Assembly (NCBI RefSeq): GCF_037044555.1
Contig: NZ_CP146275.1
Coordinates: 186,001 to 250,000 of the forward strand
DNA length: 64,000 nucleotides
Reading direction: 5' to 3'
Source: Pelagibacterium nitratireducens
GTDB taxonomy: Bacteria; Pseudomonadota; Alphaproteobacteria; Rhizobiales; Devosiaceae
The notes under the pieces are model-generated. The model was not told the DNA's origin, did not search any database, and saw only the letters and a program-made list of their open reading frames with translations. Made by a program: the position numbers and the translations under genes. Position 1 is the stretch's first letter. Each line of letters starts with the position of its first letter. This document shows, piece after piece, positions 27,871 through 37,658 of this stretch.

Positions 27871-30858
27871 ATGGCACGACAGGACCAGAACGAAGCGTTC
27901 CTCCTCACTTCCTTCCTTTATGGCGGCAATGCCGATTACATCGACGCGCTGTACGCCCGCTACAAGACCGACGCGAAAAGCGTCGATCCCAGTTGGGCGG
28001 AGTTCTTCGACAATCTTGCCGACAGTGCCGATTGCGTCACCAAAAACGCCGATGGCCCAAGCTGGCAGCGCGCCGACTGGCCGCGCGCCACCAATGGCGA
28101 GATGATCTCCGCGCTCGATGGCAATTGGGGCGAAGTGGCGGTCAAGGCCCAAAAGGCGGTCACCGAAAAGGCCAAAGCCGGCGGCGAGGTGGTTTCCACA
28201 GAAGCCGTCATGCAGGCGACACGGGATTCGATCCACGCCATCATGATGATCCGCGCCTACCGCATGCGCGGACATCTGCACGCCAATCTCGATCCGCTCG
28301 GGCTCGAAAAAAGCGAGGACGCCCCCGAGCTCGATCCGGCGGCTTACGGGTTTTCCGAGGCCGATTACACCCGCGAAATCTTCATCGACAATTATCTCGG
28401 GCTCGAATTTGCCACCGTGCCCCAGATGCTCGAAATCCTCAAACGTACCTATTGCGGCACGCTGGGCATCGAGTTCATGCACATCTCCGATCCCGAGGCC
28501 AAGGCCTGGATCCAGGAGCGCATCGAAGGCCCGGACAAGGAAATCACCTTCACCCCCCAGGGCAAGCGGGCGATCCTGAACAAACTGGCCGAAGCCGAGG
28601 GGTTCGAGAAATTCCTCGACGTCAAATATACCGGCACCAAGCGGTTTGGTCTGGATGGCGGCGAAGCGCTGATCCCGGCGCTCGAACAGATCGTCAAGCG
28701 CGGCGGCGCGCTTGGGGTCAAGGATATCGTTCTGGGCATGGCGCATCGCGGCCGGCTCAATGTCTTGACCCAGTTGATGGCCAAGCCCCATCGCGCCCTG
28801 TTTCACGAGTTCAAGGGTGGCGCGTTCTACCCTGACGACGTGGAAGGGTCGGGCGACGTCAAATATCACCTTGGCGCATCGTCGGACCGTGAGTTCGACG
28901 GCAATTCGGTGCATCTTTCGCTCACCGCCAACCCCAGCCATCTGGAAATCGTCAATCCGGTGGTTCTGGGCAAATCGCGCGCCAAGCAGGACCAGCTTTC
29001 GGCAAAGGACGGCCGGTTCGTATCCGATACGCGCGACACCGACCGCACTTCGGTGCTGCCACTGCTGCTGCATGGCGATGCGGCCTTTGCCGGGCAGGGC
29101 GTCGTGGCCGAGTGTTTCGGGCTTTCGGGTTTGAAGGGCCATCGCACCGGCGGGTCGATCCACTTCGTGATCAACAACCAGATCGGGTTCACCACCAGTC
29201 CGCATTTCTCGCGGTCCTCGCCGTACCCGACCGATGTGGCCAAGATGATCGAGGCGCCGGTCTTTCATTGTAATGGCGACGATCCCGAGGCCGTGGTTTA
29301 CGCCGCAAAGATCGCCACCGAGTTCCGCCAGAAGTTCGGCCGTCCTGTCGTTATCGACATGTTTTGCTACCGCCGGTTCGGACACAATGAAGGCGACGAG
29401 CCCAGCTTTACCCAGCCGCTCATGTACAAGGCCATCCGCAGCCACAAGACGACGCTGGACATTTATGGCAGCAAGCTGGTCGATGAGGGCGTCCTCTCCG
29501 CCGAAGACTTCGACAAGCTCAAGGCCGACTGGCGCGCCAGGCTCGAGGCCGAGTTCGAGGCGGGGCAGGATTATCGCCCCAACAAGGCCGACTGGCTCGA
29601 CGGTGCCTGGAAAAACATCAAGCTCGCCGAAGTCGATGGCCCGCGCCGTGGTGTCACCGGTATCGATATGGACCGGCTCAAGACGCTCGGCGAAAGGCTG
29701 ACCAGCGTGCCGGGCGATTTCCACGCTCACCGCACCGTCCAGCGGTTCCTCGACAACCGCAAGAAGATGATCACCGAAGGCGAGGGGATCGACTGGGCCA
29801 CCGCCGAAGCGCTGGGTTTTGCCTCGCTGCTCGAAGATGGCCATCCGGTCCGCCTTTCGGGCCAGGATGTGGAGCGCGGCACGTTCTCCCAGCGCCATTC
29901 GGTGCTCTACGACCAGGAAAACGAATCCACCTTCACCCCGCTCAACAACCTCGTTGACGGGCAGGCCCGCTACGAAGTCATCAATTCGATGCTGTCCGAA
30001 GAGGCCGTGCTCGGGTTCGAATACGGCTATTCGCTGGCCGAGCCCAATGCGCTCACGGTCTGGGAGGCCCAGTTCGGCGATTTCGTCAATGGCGCGCAGG
30101 TGATCATCGATCAGTTCATCGCGGCGGGCGAACGCAAATGGCTGCGCATGAGTGGTCTGGTGATGCTGTTGCCGCATGGCTATGAAGGCCAGGGTCCCGA
30201 GCATTCCTCGGCCCGCCCCGAACGCTTTTTGCAGCTTTGTGCCGAAGACAACATGCAGGTGCTCAACTGCACCACGCCGGCCAATTATTTCCATGCGCTG
30301 CGCCGTCAGCTCAAGCGCGACTTCCGCAAGCCGTTGATCATCATGACCCCCAAATCGCTGCTGCGCCACAAGCGGGCGGTATCGGGTCTGGCGGAAATGG
30401 GCTCCGATACGTTCTTCCATCGCCTGCTCTGGGACGATGCCGAAGCCCCTGGCCTGCCCAAGACCGAAATCAATCTGGTGGGCGACGACAAGATAAGGCG
30501 CGTGGTGATCTGCACGGGCAAGGTCTATTACGATCTGCTCGAAGATCGCGAAAAGCGCGGCATCAACGACGTCTATCTGATGCGTCTCGAACAGCTCTAT
30601 CCGTTCCCGGCCAAGGCGCTGATCGACGAGTTGAGCCGGTTTACCAACGCCGAAGTCGTCTGGTGTCAGGAAGAGCCCAAGAACATGGGCGCCTGGTCGT
30701 TCGTTCAGCCCTATATCGAATGGGTGCTCGAGCAGATGGGCCGTCCGGGCGGGCGTCCGCGCTATGTGGGCCGTCCGGCCTCGGCCTCGACCGCCACGGG
30801 CCTGATGCGCACCCATGTCGCCCAGCTGCAGGCCTTCCTCGACGAAGCCTTCGAGTAA
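27871..30858 (+). CDS. sucA: 2-oxoglutarate dehydrogenase E1 component
   Basis: The 995-residue thiamine-diphosphate enzyme decarboxylates 2-oxoglutarate. Its N-terminus carries the NADYIDALYARYKTDAKSV E2-binding segment. LGMAHRGRLNVLTQLM, RRFGHNEGDEPSFTQPLMY (ThDP/Mg binding) and LLPHGYEGQGPEHSSARPER (transketolase-like region) are characteristic. It continues into sucB after 65 bases. Confidence 0.98.
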   Translation: MARQDQNEAFLLTSFLYGGNADYIDALYARYKTDAKSVDPSWAEFFDNLADSADCVTKNADGPSWQRADWPRATNGEMISALDGNWGEVAVKAQKAVTEKAKAGGEVVSTEAVMQATRDSIHAIMMIRAYRMRGHLHANLDPLGLEKSEDAPELDPAAYGFSEADYTREIFIDNYLGLEFATVPQMLEILKRTYCGTLGIEFMHISDPEAKAWIQERIEGPDKEITFTPQGKRAILNKLAEAEGFEKFLDVKYTGTKRFGLDGGEALIPALEQIVKRGGALGVKDIVLGMAHRGRLNVLTQLMAKPHRALFHEFKGGAFYPDDVEGSGDVKYHLGASSDREFDGNSVHLSLTANPSHLEIVNPVVLGKSRAKQDQLSAKDGRFVSDTRDTDRTSVLPLLLHGDAAFAGQGVVAECFGLSGLKGHRTGGSIHFVINNQIGFTTSPHFSRSSPYPTDVAKMIEAPVFHCNGDDPEAVVYAAKIATEFRQKFGRPVVIDMFCYRRFGHNEGDEPSFTQPLMYKAIRSHKTTLDIYGSKLVDEGVLSAEDFDKLKADWRARLEAEFEAGQDYRPNKADWLDGAWKNIKLAEVDGPRRGVTGIDMDRLKTLGERLTSVPGDFHAHRTVQRFLDNRKKMITEGEGIDWATAEALGFASLLEDGHPVRLSGQDVERGTFSQRHSVLYDQENESTFTPLNNLVDGQARYEVINSMLSEEAVLGFEYGYSLAEPNALTVWEAQFGDFVNGAQVIIDQFIAAGERKWLRMSGLVMLLPHGYEGQGPEHSSARPERFLQLCAEDNMQVLNCTTPANYFHALRRQLKRDFRKPLIIMTPKSLLRHKRAVSGLAEMGSDTFFHRLLWDDAEAPGLPKTEINLVGDDKIRRVVICTGKVYYDLLEDREKRGINDVYLMRLEQLYPFPAKALIDELSRFTNAEVVWCQEEPKNMGAWSFVQPYIEWVLEQMGRPGGRPRYVGRPASASTATGLMRTHVAQLQAFLDEAFE

Positions 30859-30923
30859 ACCCCAAGATCGACCAGACCCGGCCCCTGTGGCCGGGGCCCC
30901 AAATCGAACAAGGATATTAAGAG

Positions 30924-32168
30924 ATGTCCACTGAAGTCCGCGTCCCGACCCTGGGCGAAAGCGTCACCGAAGCCACCATCGGCCAATTGTTCAAAAAGGT
31001 CGGCGATGCCGTTTCGGCCGACGAGCCCATCGTCGAGCTTGAAACCGACAAGGTGACCATCGAGGTTCCCGCCCCGGTCTCGGGCACGCTCGAAGCGATT
31101 TCGGTCAATGAGGGCGATACCGTCGAGGTCGGCGCGCTGATCGCGGCAATTGCCGCCGGTGCCGCCCCGGCCAAATCGGCCGAAGAGCCCAAGCAAGATC
31201 CCAAGACTGAAGAGTCCAAAGCCGAAGCGCCCAAAGGCGAAGCCGCAAAGCCCGCAGAGGCTCCCGCCGCCGGGACCGAAATGCCGCCCGCCCCGTCCGC
31301 TGCCAAGATGATGGAAGAGCGTGATATCGAGCCGTCCTCGGTTGCCGGCTCGGGCAAGCGTGGCCAGGTTCTGAAAGAAGACGTGCTCAAGGCGCTCGAC
31401 ACCACAGGGTCGTCCAAGGCCGAAGCGCCGGCCCCGGCCGCTCCGCGTGCCGCACGGGCCGAGGATCAGGGCGGGGAAGAGCGGGTCAAGATGACCCGGC
31501 TGCGCCAGACCATCGCCAAGCGCCTGAAGGATGCCCAGAATTCGGCGGCCATGCTCACCACCTTCAACGAGGTGGACATGAAGCCGGTCATGGATCTGCG
31601 CAATTCCTACAAGGAGCTGTTCGAGAAAAAGCACGGCGTCAAACTGGGCTTCATGGGCTTTTTCACACGGGCCGTTGTCCACGCTCTCAAGGAAATCCCG
31701 GCGGTCAATGCCGAAATCGACGGCACCGACATCATCTACAAGAACTTCGCCCATATCGGCGTTGCGGTTGGTACCGAAAAGGGCCTCGTGGTTCCGGTGG
31801 TGCGTGATGCCGACCAGATGAGCATCGCCGAGGTCGAAAAGGAAATCTCCCGGCTCGGACGCGCAGCGCGCGACGGTCAGCTTTCCATGGCCGACATGCA
31901 GGGCGGCACCTTCACCATCTCCAATGGCGGCGTTTACGGCTCGCTGATGAGCACCCCGATCCTCAATGCCCCCCAGTCGGGCATTCTGGGCATGCACAAG
32001 ATCCAGGAGCGCCCCGTCGTGGTCGGCGGTCAGGTCGTTGTCCGCCCGATGATGTATCTGGCGCTCTCTTACGATCACCGGATCGTGGACGGCAAGGAAG
32101 CGGTCACCTTCCTGGTCCGCGTCAAGGAAAGCCTCGAAGATCCGCAGCGGCTGGTCCTCGACCTCTAG
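30924..32168 (+). CDS. sucB: 2-oxoglutarate dehydrogenase E2, dihydrolipoyl succinyltransferase
   Basis: The 414-residue product has one lipoyl domain ([15 protein letters not shown] with the lipoylated Lys at about 43), a charged Ala/Pro/Lys linker (about 85-130), a peripheral-subunit-binding segment ([20 protein letters not shown]) and the C-terminal acyltransferase domain ending [19 protein letters not shown], where the His-Asp catalytic motif lies. It forms the core of the complex with SucA and Lpd. Confidence 0.98.
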   Translation: MSTEVRVPTLGESVTEATIGQLFKKVGDAVSADEPIVELETDKVTIEVPAPVSGTLEAISVNEGDTVEVGALIAAIAAGAAPAKSAEEPKQDPKTEESKAEAPKGEAAKPAEAPAAGTEMPPAPSAAKMMEERDIEPSSVAGSGKRGQVLKEDVLKALDTTGSSKAEAPAPAAPRAARAEDQGGEERVKMTRLRQTIAKRLKDAQNSAAMLTTFNEVDMKPVMDLRNSYKELFEKKHGVKLGFMGFFTRAVVHALKEIPAVNAEIDGTDIIYKNFAHIGVAVGTEKGLVVPVVRDADQMSIAEVEKEISRLGRAARDGQLSMADMQGGTFTISNGGVYGSLMSTPILNAPQSGILGMHKIQERPVVVGGQVVVRPMMYLALSYDHRIVDGKEAVTFLVRVKESLEDPQRLVLDL

Positions 32169-32280
32169 CCCTTTTCGAGGGCGGCAACACCGAAACGGCA
32201 ATGATTGGCAATATTGGGCTCCCGAACACTCAAGTCCATAGATTTTCGAGCCAACATTGCCCCATGGGAGCGTTCAAATC

Positions 32281-32670
32281 ATGACATTCGAGTTATGGAT
32301 GGTGGTTGGTTCGGTGGTGCTGCTTTTCGCGCAGATCACCATCCAGGCGCTGCTTCTGACCGCGCAATTGGGGTCCGAATACAATGCCAGCCCGCGTGAC
32401 GAGGACCGCCCGCTGACCGGCAAGGCGGCCCGCGCGAAGCGCATGCTGGACAACTACCTCGAAACGTATCCCGCCTTCATCGCCCTGGCGCTGGTGGTGG
32501 TGGTTTCGGGTGGTTCGAACTGGCTGACCCAGGGTGGCGCCGCCCTCTATATCGTGGCCCGCATCGCCTATATCCCGCTCTATATTCAGGGCATCGCCTA
32601 TATCCGGTCGCTGGCCTATACGGTCGCGTGCCTTGGGTTGCTGGTGATGCTGATCGGGCTCGTCATCTGA
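32281..32670 (+). CDS. MAPEG family membrane protein
   Basis: The 129-residue product has about four membrane helices. The segment [22 protein letters not shown] has the family pattern of helix 2 with a conserved Arg/Asn/Glu, followed by a final [14 protein letters not shown] helix. MAPEG proteins include glutathione-dependent microsomal enzymes; no activity is assigned. It lies between sucB and lpd, which are normally adjacent or separated by small hypothetical genes. Confidence 0.85.
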   Translation: MTFELWMVVGSVVLLFAQITIQALLLTAQLGSEYNASPRDEDRPLTGKAARAKRMLDNYLETYPAFIALALVVVVSGGSNWLTQGGAALYIVARIAYIPLYIQGIAYIRSLAYTVACLGLLVMLIGLVI

Positions 32671-32711
32671 CGCGCCCAAGCTGGCAAACCGTTGATTTAA
32701 GGATAAAATTC

Positions 32712-34118
32712 ATGGCCGAAAGTTTCGATCTCACCGTCATCGGCACCGGACCGGGCGGCTATGTCTGCGCCATTCGCGCCGCGCAACTGGGCATGAAGGT
32801 TGCTGTTGTCGAGAAATGGCCAAGCTTCGGCGGCACCTGCCTCAATATCGGCTGCATACCGTCCAAGGCCCTGCTGCACGCGTCGGAAATGTTTGAGGAA
32901 GCCGGCCACACCTTCCCCCAGCTCGGCATCGAGGTCGGCGCGCCCAAGCTCAACCTGCCCGCCATGATGGCGCACAAGGACGATACGGTGGCGTCGAACA
33001 CTGGTGGCATCGAATATCTGTTCAAAAAGAACAAGATAACCGCCTTTAAAGGCACCGGTAAGATCGCCGCCCAGGGCAAGGTGACCGTCACCGCAGAGGA
33101 CGGTTCGGAAACGGGGATCGAAACCAAAAACATCGTCATCGCCACTGGTTCGGTGTCGGCCAATTTGCCGGGCATCGAGATTGACGAAGAGAAAATCGTC
33201 ACTTCGACCGGGGCCCTCAAACTCGACAAGGTGCCAGATAACCTTCTGGTTATCGGTGCCGGCGTTATCGGCCTCGAGCTCGGCTCGGTCTGGGCCCGCC
33301 TCGGCGCCAAGGTTACGGTCGTTGAATTTCTTGATCGTATCCTGCCCGGCATGGACCTCGACGTCGCCAAACAGTTCCAGAGAATGCTGTCAAAACAAGG
33401 GTTTGACTTCAAACTCGGCACCAAGGTCACTGGCATCGAAAAGACCGAATCCGGTCTCGTCGCGTCCCTTGAGCCCGCCGCGGGCGGCGAGGCTTCGACG
33501 CTCGAAACCGACATCGCGCTGGTCTCGATCGGCCGCATCCCCTTCACCGACGGGCTCGGGCTGGACGATCTCGGCATCGAGCGCGACAAGCGCGGCCGGG
33601 TGGTAACTAACGGACATTACAAGACAAATCTCGATGGCATCTACGCGATCGGGGACGTGATCGCCGGACCGATGTTGGCCCACAAGGCCGAGGACGAAGG
33701 CATCGCGATTGCCGAAATCCTCGCCGGCCAGGCCGGTCACGTCAATTATGATGTCATCCCCGGCGTCGTTTACACCAACCCCGAAGTCGCCTCGGTCGGC
33801 AAGACCGAAGAAGACTTAAAGGCCGAGGGTATTGCCTATAAGGCGGCTAAATTCCCCTTTACCGCCAATGGTCGAGCCAAGGCGATGCTCGCGCCGCAGG
33901 GGTTCGTCAAGATCCTCGCCGACAAGGAAACCGACCGGGTTCTGGGCTGCCACATCGTTGGCAAGGGCGCCGGTGAAATGATCCACGAAGCCGCAGTGCT
34001 GATGGAATTTGGCGGCTCGGCCGAGGATCTGGCCCGCACCTGCCACGCCCATCCCACAATGAGCGAAGCGGTGCGCGAAGCCGCGCTGGGGCTGGGCGAC
34101 GGGTCGATTCACATCTGA
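32712..34118 (+). CDS. lpd: Dihydrolipoyl dehydrogenase (E3)
   Basis: The 468-residue flavoprotein re-oxidises dihydrolipoyl groups using [20 protein letters not shown] binds [19 protein letters not shown] carries the redox disulphide, [17 protein letters not shown] binds NAD, and [15 protein letters not shown] has the catalytic His. The ATG at 32712 is the family start. It is the last gene of the TCA cluster, before a bidirectional terminator. Confidence 0.97.
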   Translation: MAESFDLTVIGTGPGGYVCAIRAAQLGMKVAVVEKWPSFGGTCLNIGCIPSKALLHASEMFEEAGHTFPQLGIEVGAPKLNLPAMMAHKDDTVASNTGGIEYLFKKNKITAFKGTGKIAAQGKVTVTAEDGSETGIETKNIVIATGSVSANLPGIEIDEEKIVTSTGALKLDKVPDNLLVIGAGVIGLELGSVWARLGAKVTVVEFLDRILPGMDLDVAKQFQRMLSKQGFDFKLGTKVTGIEKTESGLVASLEPAAGGEASTLETDIALVSIGRIPFTDGLGLDDLGIERDKRGRVVTNGHYKTNLDGIYAIGDVIAGPMLAHKAEDEGIAIAEILAGQAGHVNYDVIPGVVYTNPEVASVGKTEEDLKAEGIAYKAAKFPFTANGRAKAMLAPQGFVKILADKETDRVLGCHIVGKGAGEMIHEAAVLMEFGGSAEDLARTCHAHPTMSEAVREAALGLGDGSIHI

Positions 34119-34144
34119 CAGGCTGGACCTTGTAGACATAAAAA

Positions 34145-34171
34145 GGGCCGCATCCGAGAGGAATGCGGCCC
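34145..34171. terminator. Bidirectional terminator between lpd and the repeat-protein gene
   Basis: GGGCCGCAT at 34145-34153 pairs with ATGCGGCCC at 34163-34171. Read on the minus strand the stem is followed by TTTTT, giving a strong terminator for the minus-strand gene; on the plus strand only a weak T-rich tail follows lpd. Confidence 0.8.
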
Positions 34172-34193
34172 TTGGTGTTTGCGGTGTTCAGAT

Positions 34194-35576
34194 TTACGGC
34201 TCGTAGGTCACGGTGCCGGATTCATAGGCGGCCCGGCAATCGCTGGCATCGGCGAGCAGGTTGGATTCGAGCAGTTCGAGCGCGCCGCCACGCCCCTGAA
34301 AACGGGGGTCGTCGCACACGCCATCATAGGCCGAAGCGCTTGAGTCATCGCCGAAATTGATCCGGAAATCACCGTTCGAACCGCTGTCCGAACCCTCTTC
34401 GGCAAGCGTTACGGTGCCCTCGGAATAGGCGGTGGAACAATCGGTGGCATCGGCCATCAGATGATCGTCTAGCGCAACGCCAACTCCCGAGCCGGTAAAG
34501 CGCGGATCGTCACATTCGGCATCGTTGGAATAGGTGCCCGAATCATCGCCGAAATCGATGCCGTCGATCATCGTGGTGCCCGAGCCCTCGCCCATATAGG
34601 TAACCTCGCCAGCTTCCAGAGCCTCACGGCAGTCGGTGGCATCGGCCATCTCGTGACTTTCGAGAGCGCCACCGAAGCGGGGGTCGTCGCACTCACCGTC
34701 ATTGGCCCAGTTGCCTGAATCATCGCCAAAGTCGATGTCGCCGAGCGCGACGTCGCTTCCGCTCTCGTCAGGCGCGTCATAGGTCACTTCACCGGCTTCG
34801 TAGGCGGTGCGGCAATCGGTGGCGTCGGCCATTTCGTGGCTGGTCAGCGAGCCGCCAAAGCGCGGATCGTCACATTCGCCATCATTGGCAAAAGTGCCTG
34901 TATCGTTACCGAAATCGATGTCGCCCGCGACGGCGTCACTGCTTGTGTCGTCGGGCGCATCATAGGTTACCACTCCGGCCTCATAGGCAGTGCGGCAATC
35001 GGTGGCATCGGCCATCTCGTGGCTGGCGAGCGAACCGCCGAAGCGCGGATCGTCGCATTCGCCGTCATTGGCCCAGGCGCCAGAATCGTCACCGAAATCG
35101 ATGTCGCCGTCCGGCTGTACCGCGCCGCTGACCTCATTGGAGGCTTCGAAGGTTACCTCTCCGGCCTCATAGGCTGTGCGGCAGTCGGTGGCGTCGGCCA
35201 TCAGATGGCTGTCGAGGGTGCCACCGAAACGAGGGTCGTCGCACTCCTGGTCATTGGCCCAGGCGCCCGAATCATCGCCAAAGTCGATCTCGCCGGCGTC
35301 CTGCGCGGCCGGGGCGACGGGCTCGTCGGCCGCAACAAGGGTGACTTCGCCCGCTTCAAACGCGGCCTCGCAGTCCGCTGCGTCGCGCATTTCATCGACC
35401 GGGCTGCGGATCAGCGCCGCGCCAGGGCCTTCGAAGCGTGGATCGTCGCACTGGCCGTCGTCGGCCCAGGTGCTCGAATTGTCCCCGAAATCGATATCCT
35501 GAGCCAACGCCGGCGCGCCAAGCGTAAGACCGAGAGCGAGCACGGCGCTGCTCATCATCAACTTGGTTGCTTTCAT
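34194..35576 (-). CDS. Secreted acidic protein with seven CDDPRF repeats
   Basis: The 460-residue product has a signal peptide (ending APALAQ, about residue 26) and then consists almost entirely of seven repeats that start near residues 28, 97, 159, 220, 281, 340 and 406. Each reads roughly IDFGDDSGxWANDGECDDPRF, a short variable loop, then MADATDCRxAYEAGEVTY. Every unit has two cysteines, presumably a disulphide, and a cluster of Asp/Asn that could bind calcium. No enzyme motif is visible and the function is unknown. The start is 16 bases after the EamA gene on the same strand, so co-transcription is likely; a strong terminator follows. Adjacent repeats are close copies, indicating recent duplication. 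Confidence 0.85.
   Translation of the reverse strand: MKATKLMMSSAVLALGLTLGAPALAQDIDFGDNSSTWADDGQCDDPRFEGPGAALIRSPVDEMRDAADCEAAFEAGEVTLVAADEPVAPAAQDAGEIDFGDDSGAWANDQECDDPRFGGTLDSHLMADATDCRTAYEAGEVTFEASNEVSGAVQPDGDIDFGDDSGAWANDGECDDPRFGGSLASHEMADATDCRTAYEAGVVTYDAPDDTSSDAVAGDIDFGNDTGTFANDGECDDPRFGGSLTSHEMADATDCRTAYEAGEVTYDAPDESGSDVALGDIDFGDDSGNWANDGECDDPRFGGALESHEMADATDCREALEAGEVTYMGEGSGTTMIDGIDFGDDSGTYSNDAECDDPRFTGSGVGVALDDHLMADATDCSTAYSEGTVTLAEEGSDSGSNGDFRINFGDDSSASAYDGVCDDPRFQGRGGALELLESNLLADASDCRAAYESGTVTYEP
34560..35288 (-). repeat. In-frame tandem repeat, about 183-bp unit
   Basis: Repeats 2 to 5 of the CDDPRF protein occupy this stretch, with unit spacing of 62, 61, 61 and 59 codons. The DNA for the CDDPRFGG...HEMADATDCRTAYEAG portion is nearly identical between units, including codon choice, so copy number may vary between strains. 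Confidence 0.85.
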
Positions 35577-35592
35577 AAAAGTCTCGTCCCTC

Positions 35593-36552
35593 TTACTGGC
35601 CGGTTTGCACCGCGCTTTTGGGTTGGGTTGTGAGCCGAGTGAACAGCAAAATCCCGCAAATTACCAGTGCCGTTCCCACGCCATGGATCGGCGTGAAGGG
35701 CTCACCCAGAATGAAAATGGCGAGAACAATGGTCAGGATCGGCGAGATATTGCCGAACACCGCCGTTCGCTCGGCGCCCACCATGCCGATGGCTGCGGCA
35801 ATGATGGACACCGGGGCGACAGTGGCGGCGAGCGCCAGCGCCAGCAGGATGGAAAAGGTCCCGGGCGGGATTGCCAGACCAGCCAGAGGGTGAGTGGCCA
35901 GAAAATGGATGAATACCGCACCCGCCGCCGCGATCATCGCAATGGCGGTGAACAGTCTTGGGCCCAGTGCATCGATCAGCGGCTTTGCAAACAGCTGGTA
36001 GAGCGCATAGGCCAAAGCGCTGGCCAGCGCGAACAGCGTGCCTGCCACGACACTCTCGCCTTCGATCACCATGTCATGGCCAAAGATCACCCCGATGCCC
36101 ACATATGCCAGAAGCGCCGCGCCCACGACAGATGCCCTGAGAGGGCGGTGGAACAGCACCGCACCCAGGATCAGGACCATGAACGGATAGGTCAAAAGCA
36201 CCAGCCGGTTGAGCTGGGCGGTAATGAGGTCGAGGCTGAGAAAGTCGAGAAAACTCGCCCCATAATAGCCAAGGATGCCGATGGCGGCAGCGCCGGCAAC
36301 CGAGCGCGCCGGCACGGGCCTGTTGGCCTGGCGTCCCCGCCCCGCGCGGCGATCGCGGTAGGCCAGAAACCCCATAAGGGCAAAGAACGGCGTCGCCAGA
36401 AGCATGCGCCAGGTCAGGGTCGTTATGGCATCGAGGCCCTGCGCGTAGGCGAGCTTGACGAAAATGCCCTTTGTGGCAAACAGGGCCGCGCCGAGCGCAG
36501 CGAGTGCGAGACCGGTGAATTGATCCCGATCGGATGAAGACAAAGCGGACAT
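35593..36552 (-). CDS. EamA/DMT family transporter
   Basis: The 319-residue permease has about ten membrane helices in two EamA repeats (LALAALGAALFATKGIFVKLA opens the first). The second repeat includes LFALASALAYALYQLFAKPLI. The substrate is unknown. It ends 16 bases before the repeat-protein gene, the likely downstream member of the same transcript. It is unrelated in close detail to the EamA gene at 12 kb. Confidence 0.9.
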   Translation of the reverse strand: MSALSSSDRDQFTGLALAALGAALFATKGIFVKLAYAQGLDAITTLTWRMLLATPFFALMGFLAYRDRRAGRGRQANRPVPARSVAGAAAIGILGYYGASFLDFLSLDLITAQLNRLVLLTYPFMVLILGAVLFHRPLRASVVGAALLAYVGIGVIFGHDMVIEGESVVAGTLFALASALAYALYQLFAKPLIDALGPRLFTAIAMIAAAGAVFIHFLATHPLAGLAIPPGTFSILLALALAATVAPVSIIAAAIGMVGAERTAVFGNISPILTIVLAIFILGEPFTPIHGVGTALVICGILLFTRLTTQPKSAVQTGQ

Positions 36553-36609
36553 GGGGAGGTACTGGCCAGAATAATGTCCGGCGATCCTATACCTCCATTG
36601 CGCCGGGCG

Positions 36610-37539
36610 CTAGCGGCGCGGATGGGCCGCGCGGTAAGCCTCGAGCAGTCGCTCGCCGTCGATATGGGTATAGATCTGGGTGGTCGAGAGCGAGGCGTGA
36701 CCCAGCAATTCCTGGATAGCGCGCAGATCGCTGCCCCGTGCCAGAAGGTGGGTGGCAAAGGAATGACGCAGCGCGTGCGGTGTTGCCGAAGCCGGCAGGC
36801 CCATGGCGCCGCGCAACTGCTCGAGACGCAACTGAATCAGGCGAGGGCTGAGCGGGCCGCCGCGTACGCCGCGAAACATGGGCTCGCTGGGCGAAACGGT
36901 GAACGGGCAGAGCCGCATATATTCCTCGATGGCTGCCCTGACCGGCGAGATCAGCGGCACCAGCCTCACCTTGTTGCCCTTGCCGGTTATCCGCAGGGTC
37001 TTGGCGTCGAGATCGGCGCGGGTCAGGGCCAGGGCCTCGGAAATGCGCAGGCCGGCGCCGTAGCACAGGGCGATTGCTGCGGCATCGCGCGCTGCCACCC
37101 AGGGTCGGTCTTCGAGCTCGTGGATTGCGGGGCCGGCGCCTTTCGCTTCGGATGCCGAGAGCGGCTTGGGCAGGGATCGGGGCAGTTTTGGCGTGCGGAT
37201 CACCGAAAGTGCCTCGAGCGCCATGATGCCTTCGCGTTCGAGATGGGTAAACAGCGATTTTATGCCCGAAAGCGAGCGGGCGAGGCTGCGCGAGCCCAGA
37301 TCATTGCGGCGGCGGGCGGCGAGAAAGGCGCGCAGATCGGCTGGTCGGAGCGTCTTGAGGTCGGCGATGTCGACGGTTCCGCCAAGGTGGCCGGACAGAA
37401 ATGCCATGAACTGGTCGACGTCGCGACCATAGGCCTCCAGCGTCCTGGGGGACAGCCGCCGGATGGTTGCTAGCTCGCGCCGCCAGTTCGATATGTGGGC
37501 GCGAAGGGTATCGGAGATGGCAAAGCCGGTGTCGGTCAT
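36610..37539 (-). CDS. xerC: Tyrosine recombinase XerC
   Basis: The 309-residue product has an N-terminal SAM-like core-binding domain and a C-terminal catalytic domain. Catalytic residues appear in YGAGLRISEAL (Arg), HALRHSFATHLL (His, Arg), LLGHASLSTTQIYTHI (His and the nucleophilic Tyr). Length and context (beside priA, not a mobile element) support the housekeeping dif-site recombinase for chromosome dimer resolution. Whether it is strictly XerC rather than a paralogue is not certain. Confidence 0.88.
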   Translation of the reverse strand: MTDTGFAISDTLRAHISNWRRELATIRRLSPRTLEAYGRDVDQFMAFLSGHLGGTVDIADLKTLRPADLRAFLAARRRNDLGSRSLARSLSGIKSLFTHLEREGIMALEALSVIRTPKLPRSLPKPLSASEAKGAGPAIHELEDRPWVAARDAAAIALCYGAGLRISEALALTRADLDAKTLRITGKGNKVRLVPLISPVRAAIEEYMRLCPFTVSPSEPMFRGVRGGPLSPRLIQLRLEQLRGAMGLPASATPHALRHSFATHLLARGSDLRAIQELLGHASLSTTQIYTHIDGERLLEAYRAAHPRR

Positions 37540-37658
37540 GGGGCGATGTTAGCGCCCATAGGTTACCAGAGCGCCAATTGGGGCTGGTCGAATCGCATTT
37601 GACAATTATGGTGCCCAATGATTGATCTCGTTTCGTTCTCCCAGTGCAAAGGCTCTCG

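Noticed and set aside
27790..30816. Very long open frame antisense to sucA, over 1000 codons
   Set aside because: High-GC codon usage in sucA leaves the opposite strand free of stops; the translation is low-complexity and matches nothing, whereas sucA motifs are complete.
34560..35288. Regular repeats considered as a CRISPR array
   Set aside because: The period is about 183 bp, in frame with a secreted protein, and there are no short repeats with unique spacers or cas genes.
36610..37539. Tyrosine recombinase considered as a phage or island integrase
   Set aside because: Sits beside priA in ordinary housekeeping context with XerC-like length and motifs, 24 kb from the tRNA-Ser flank.
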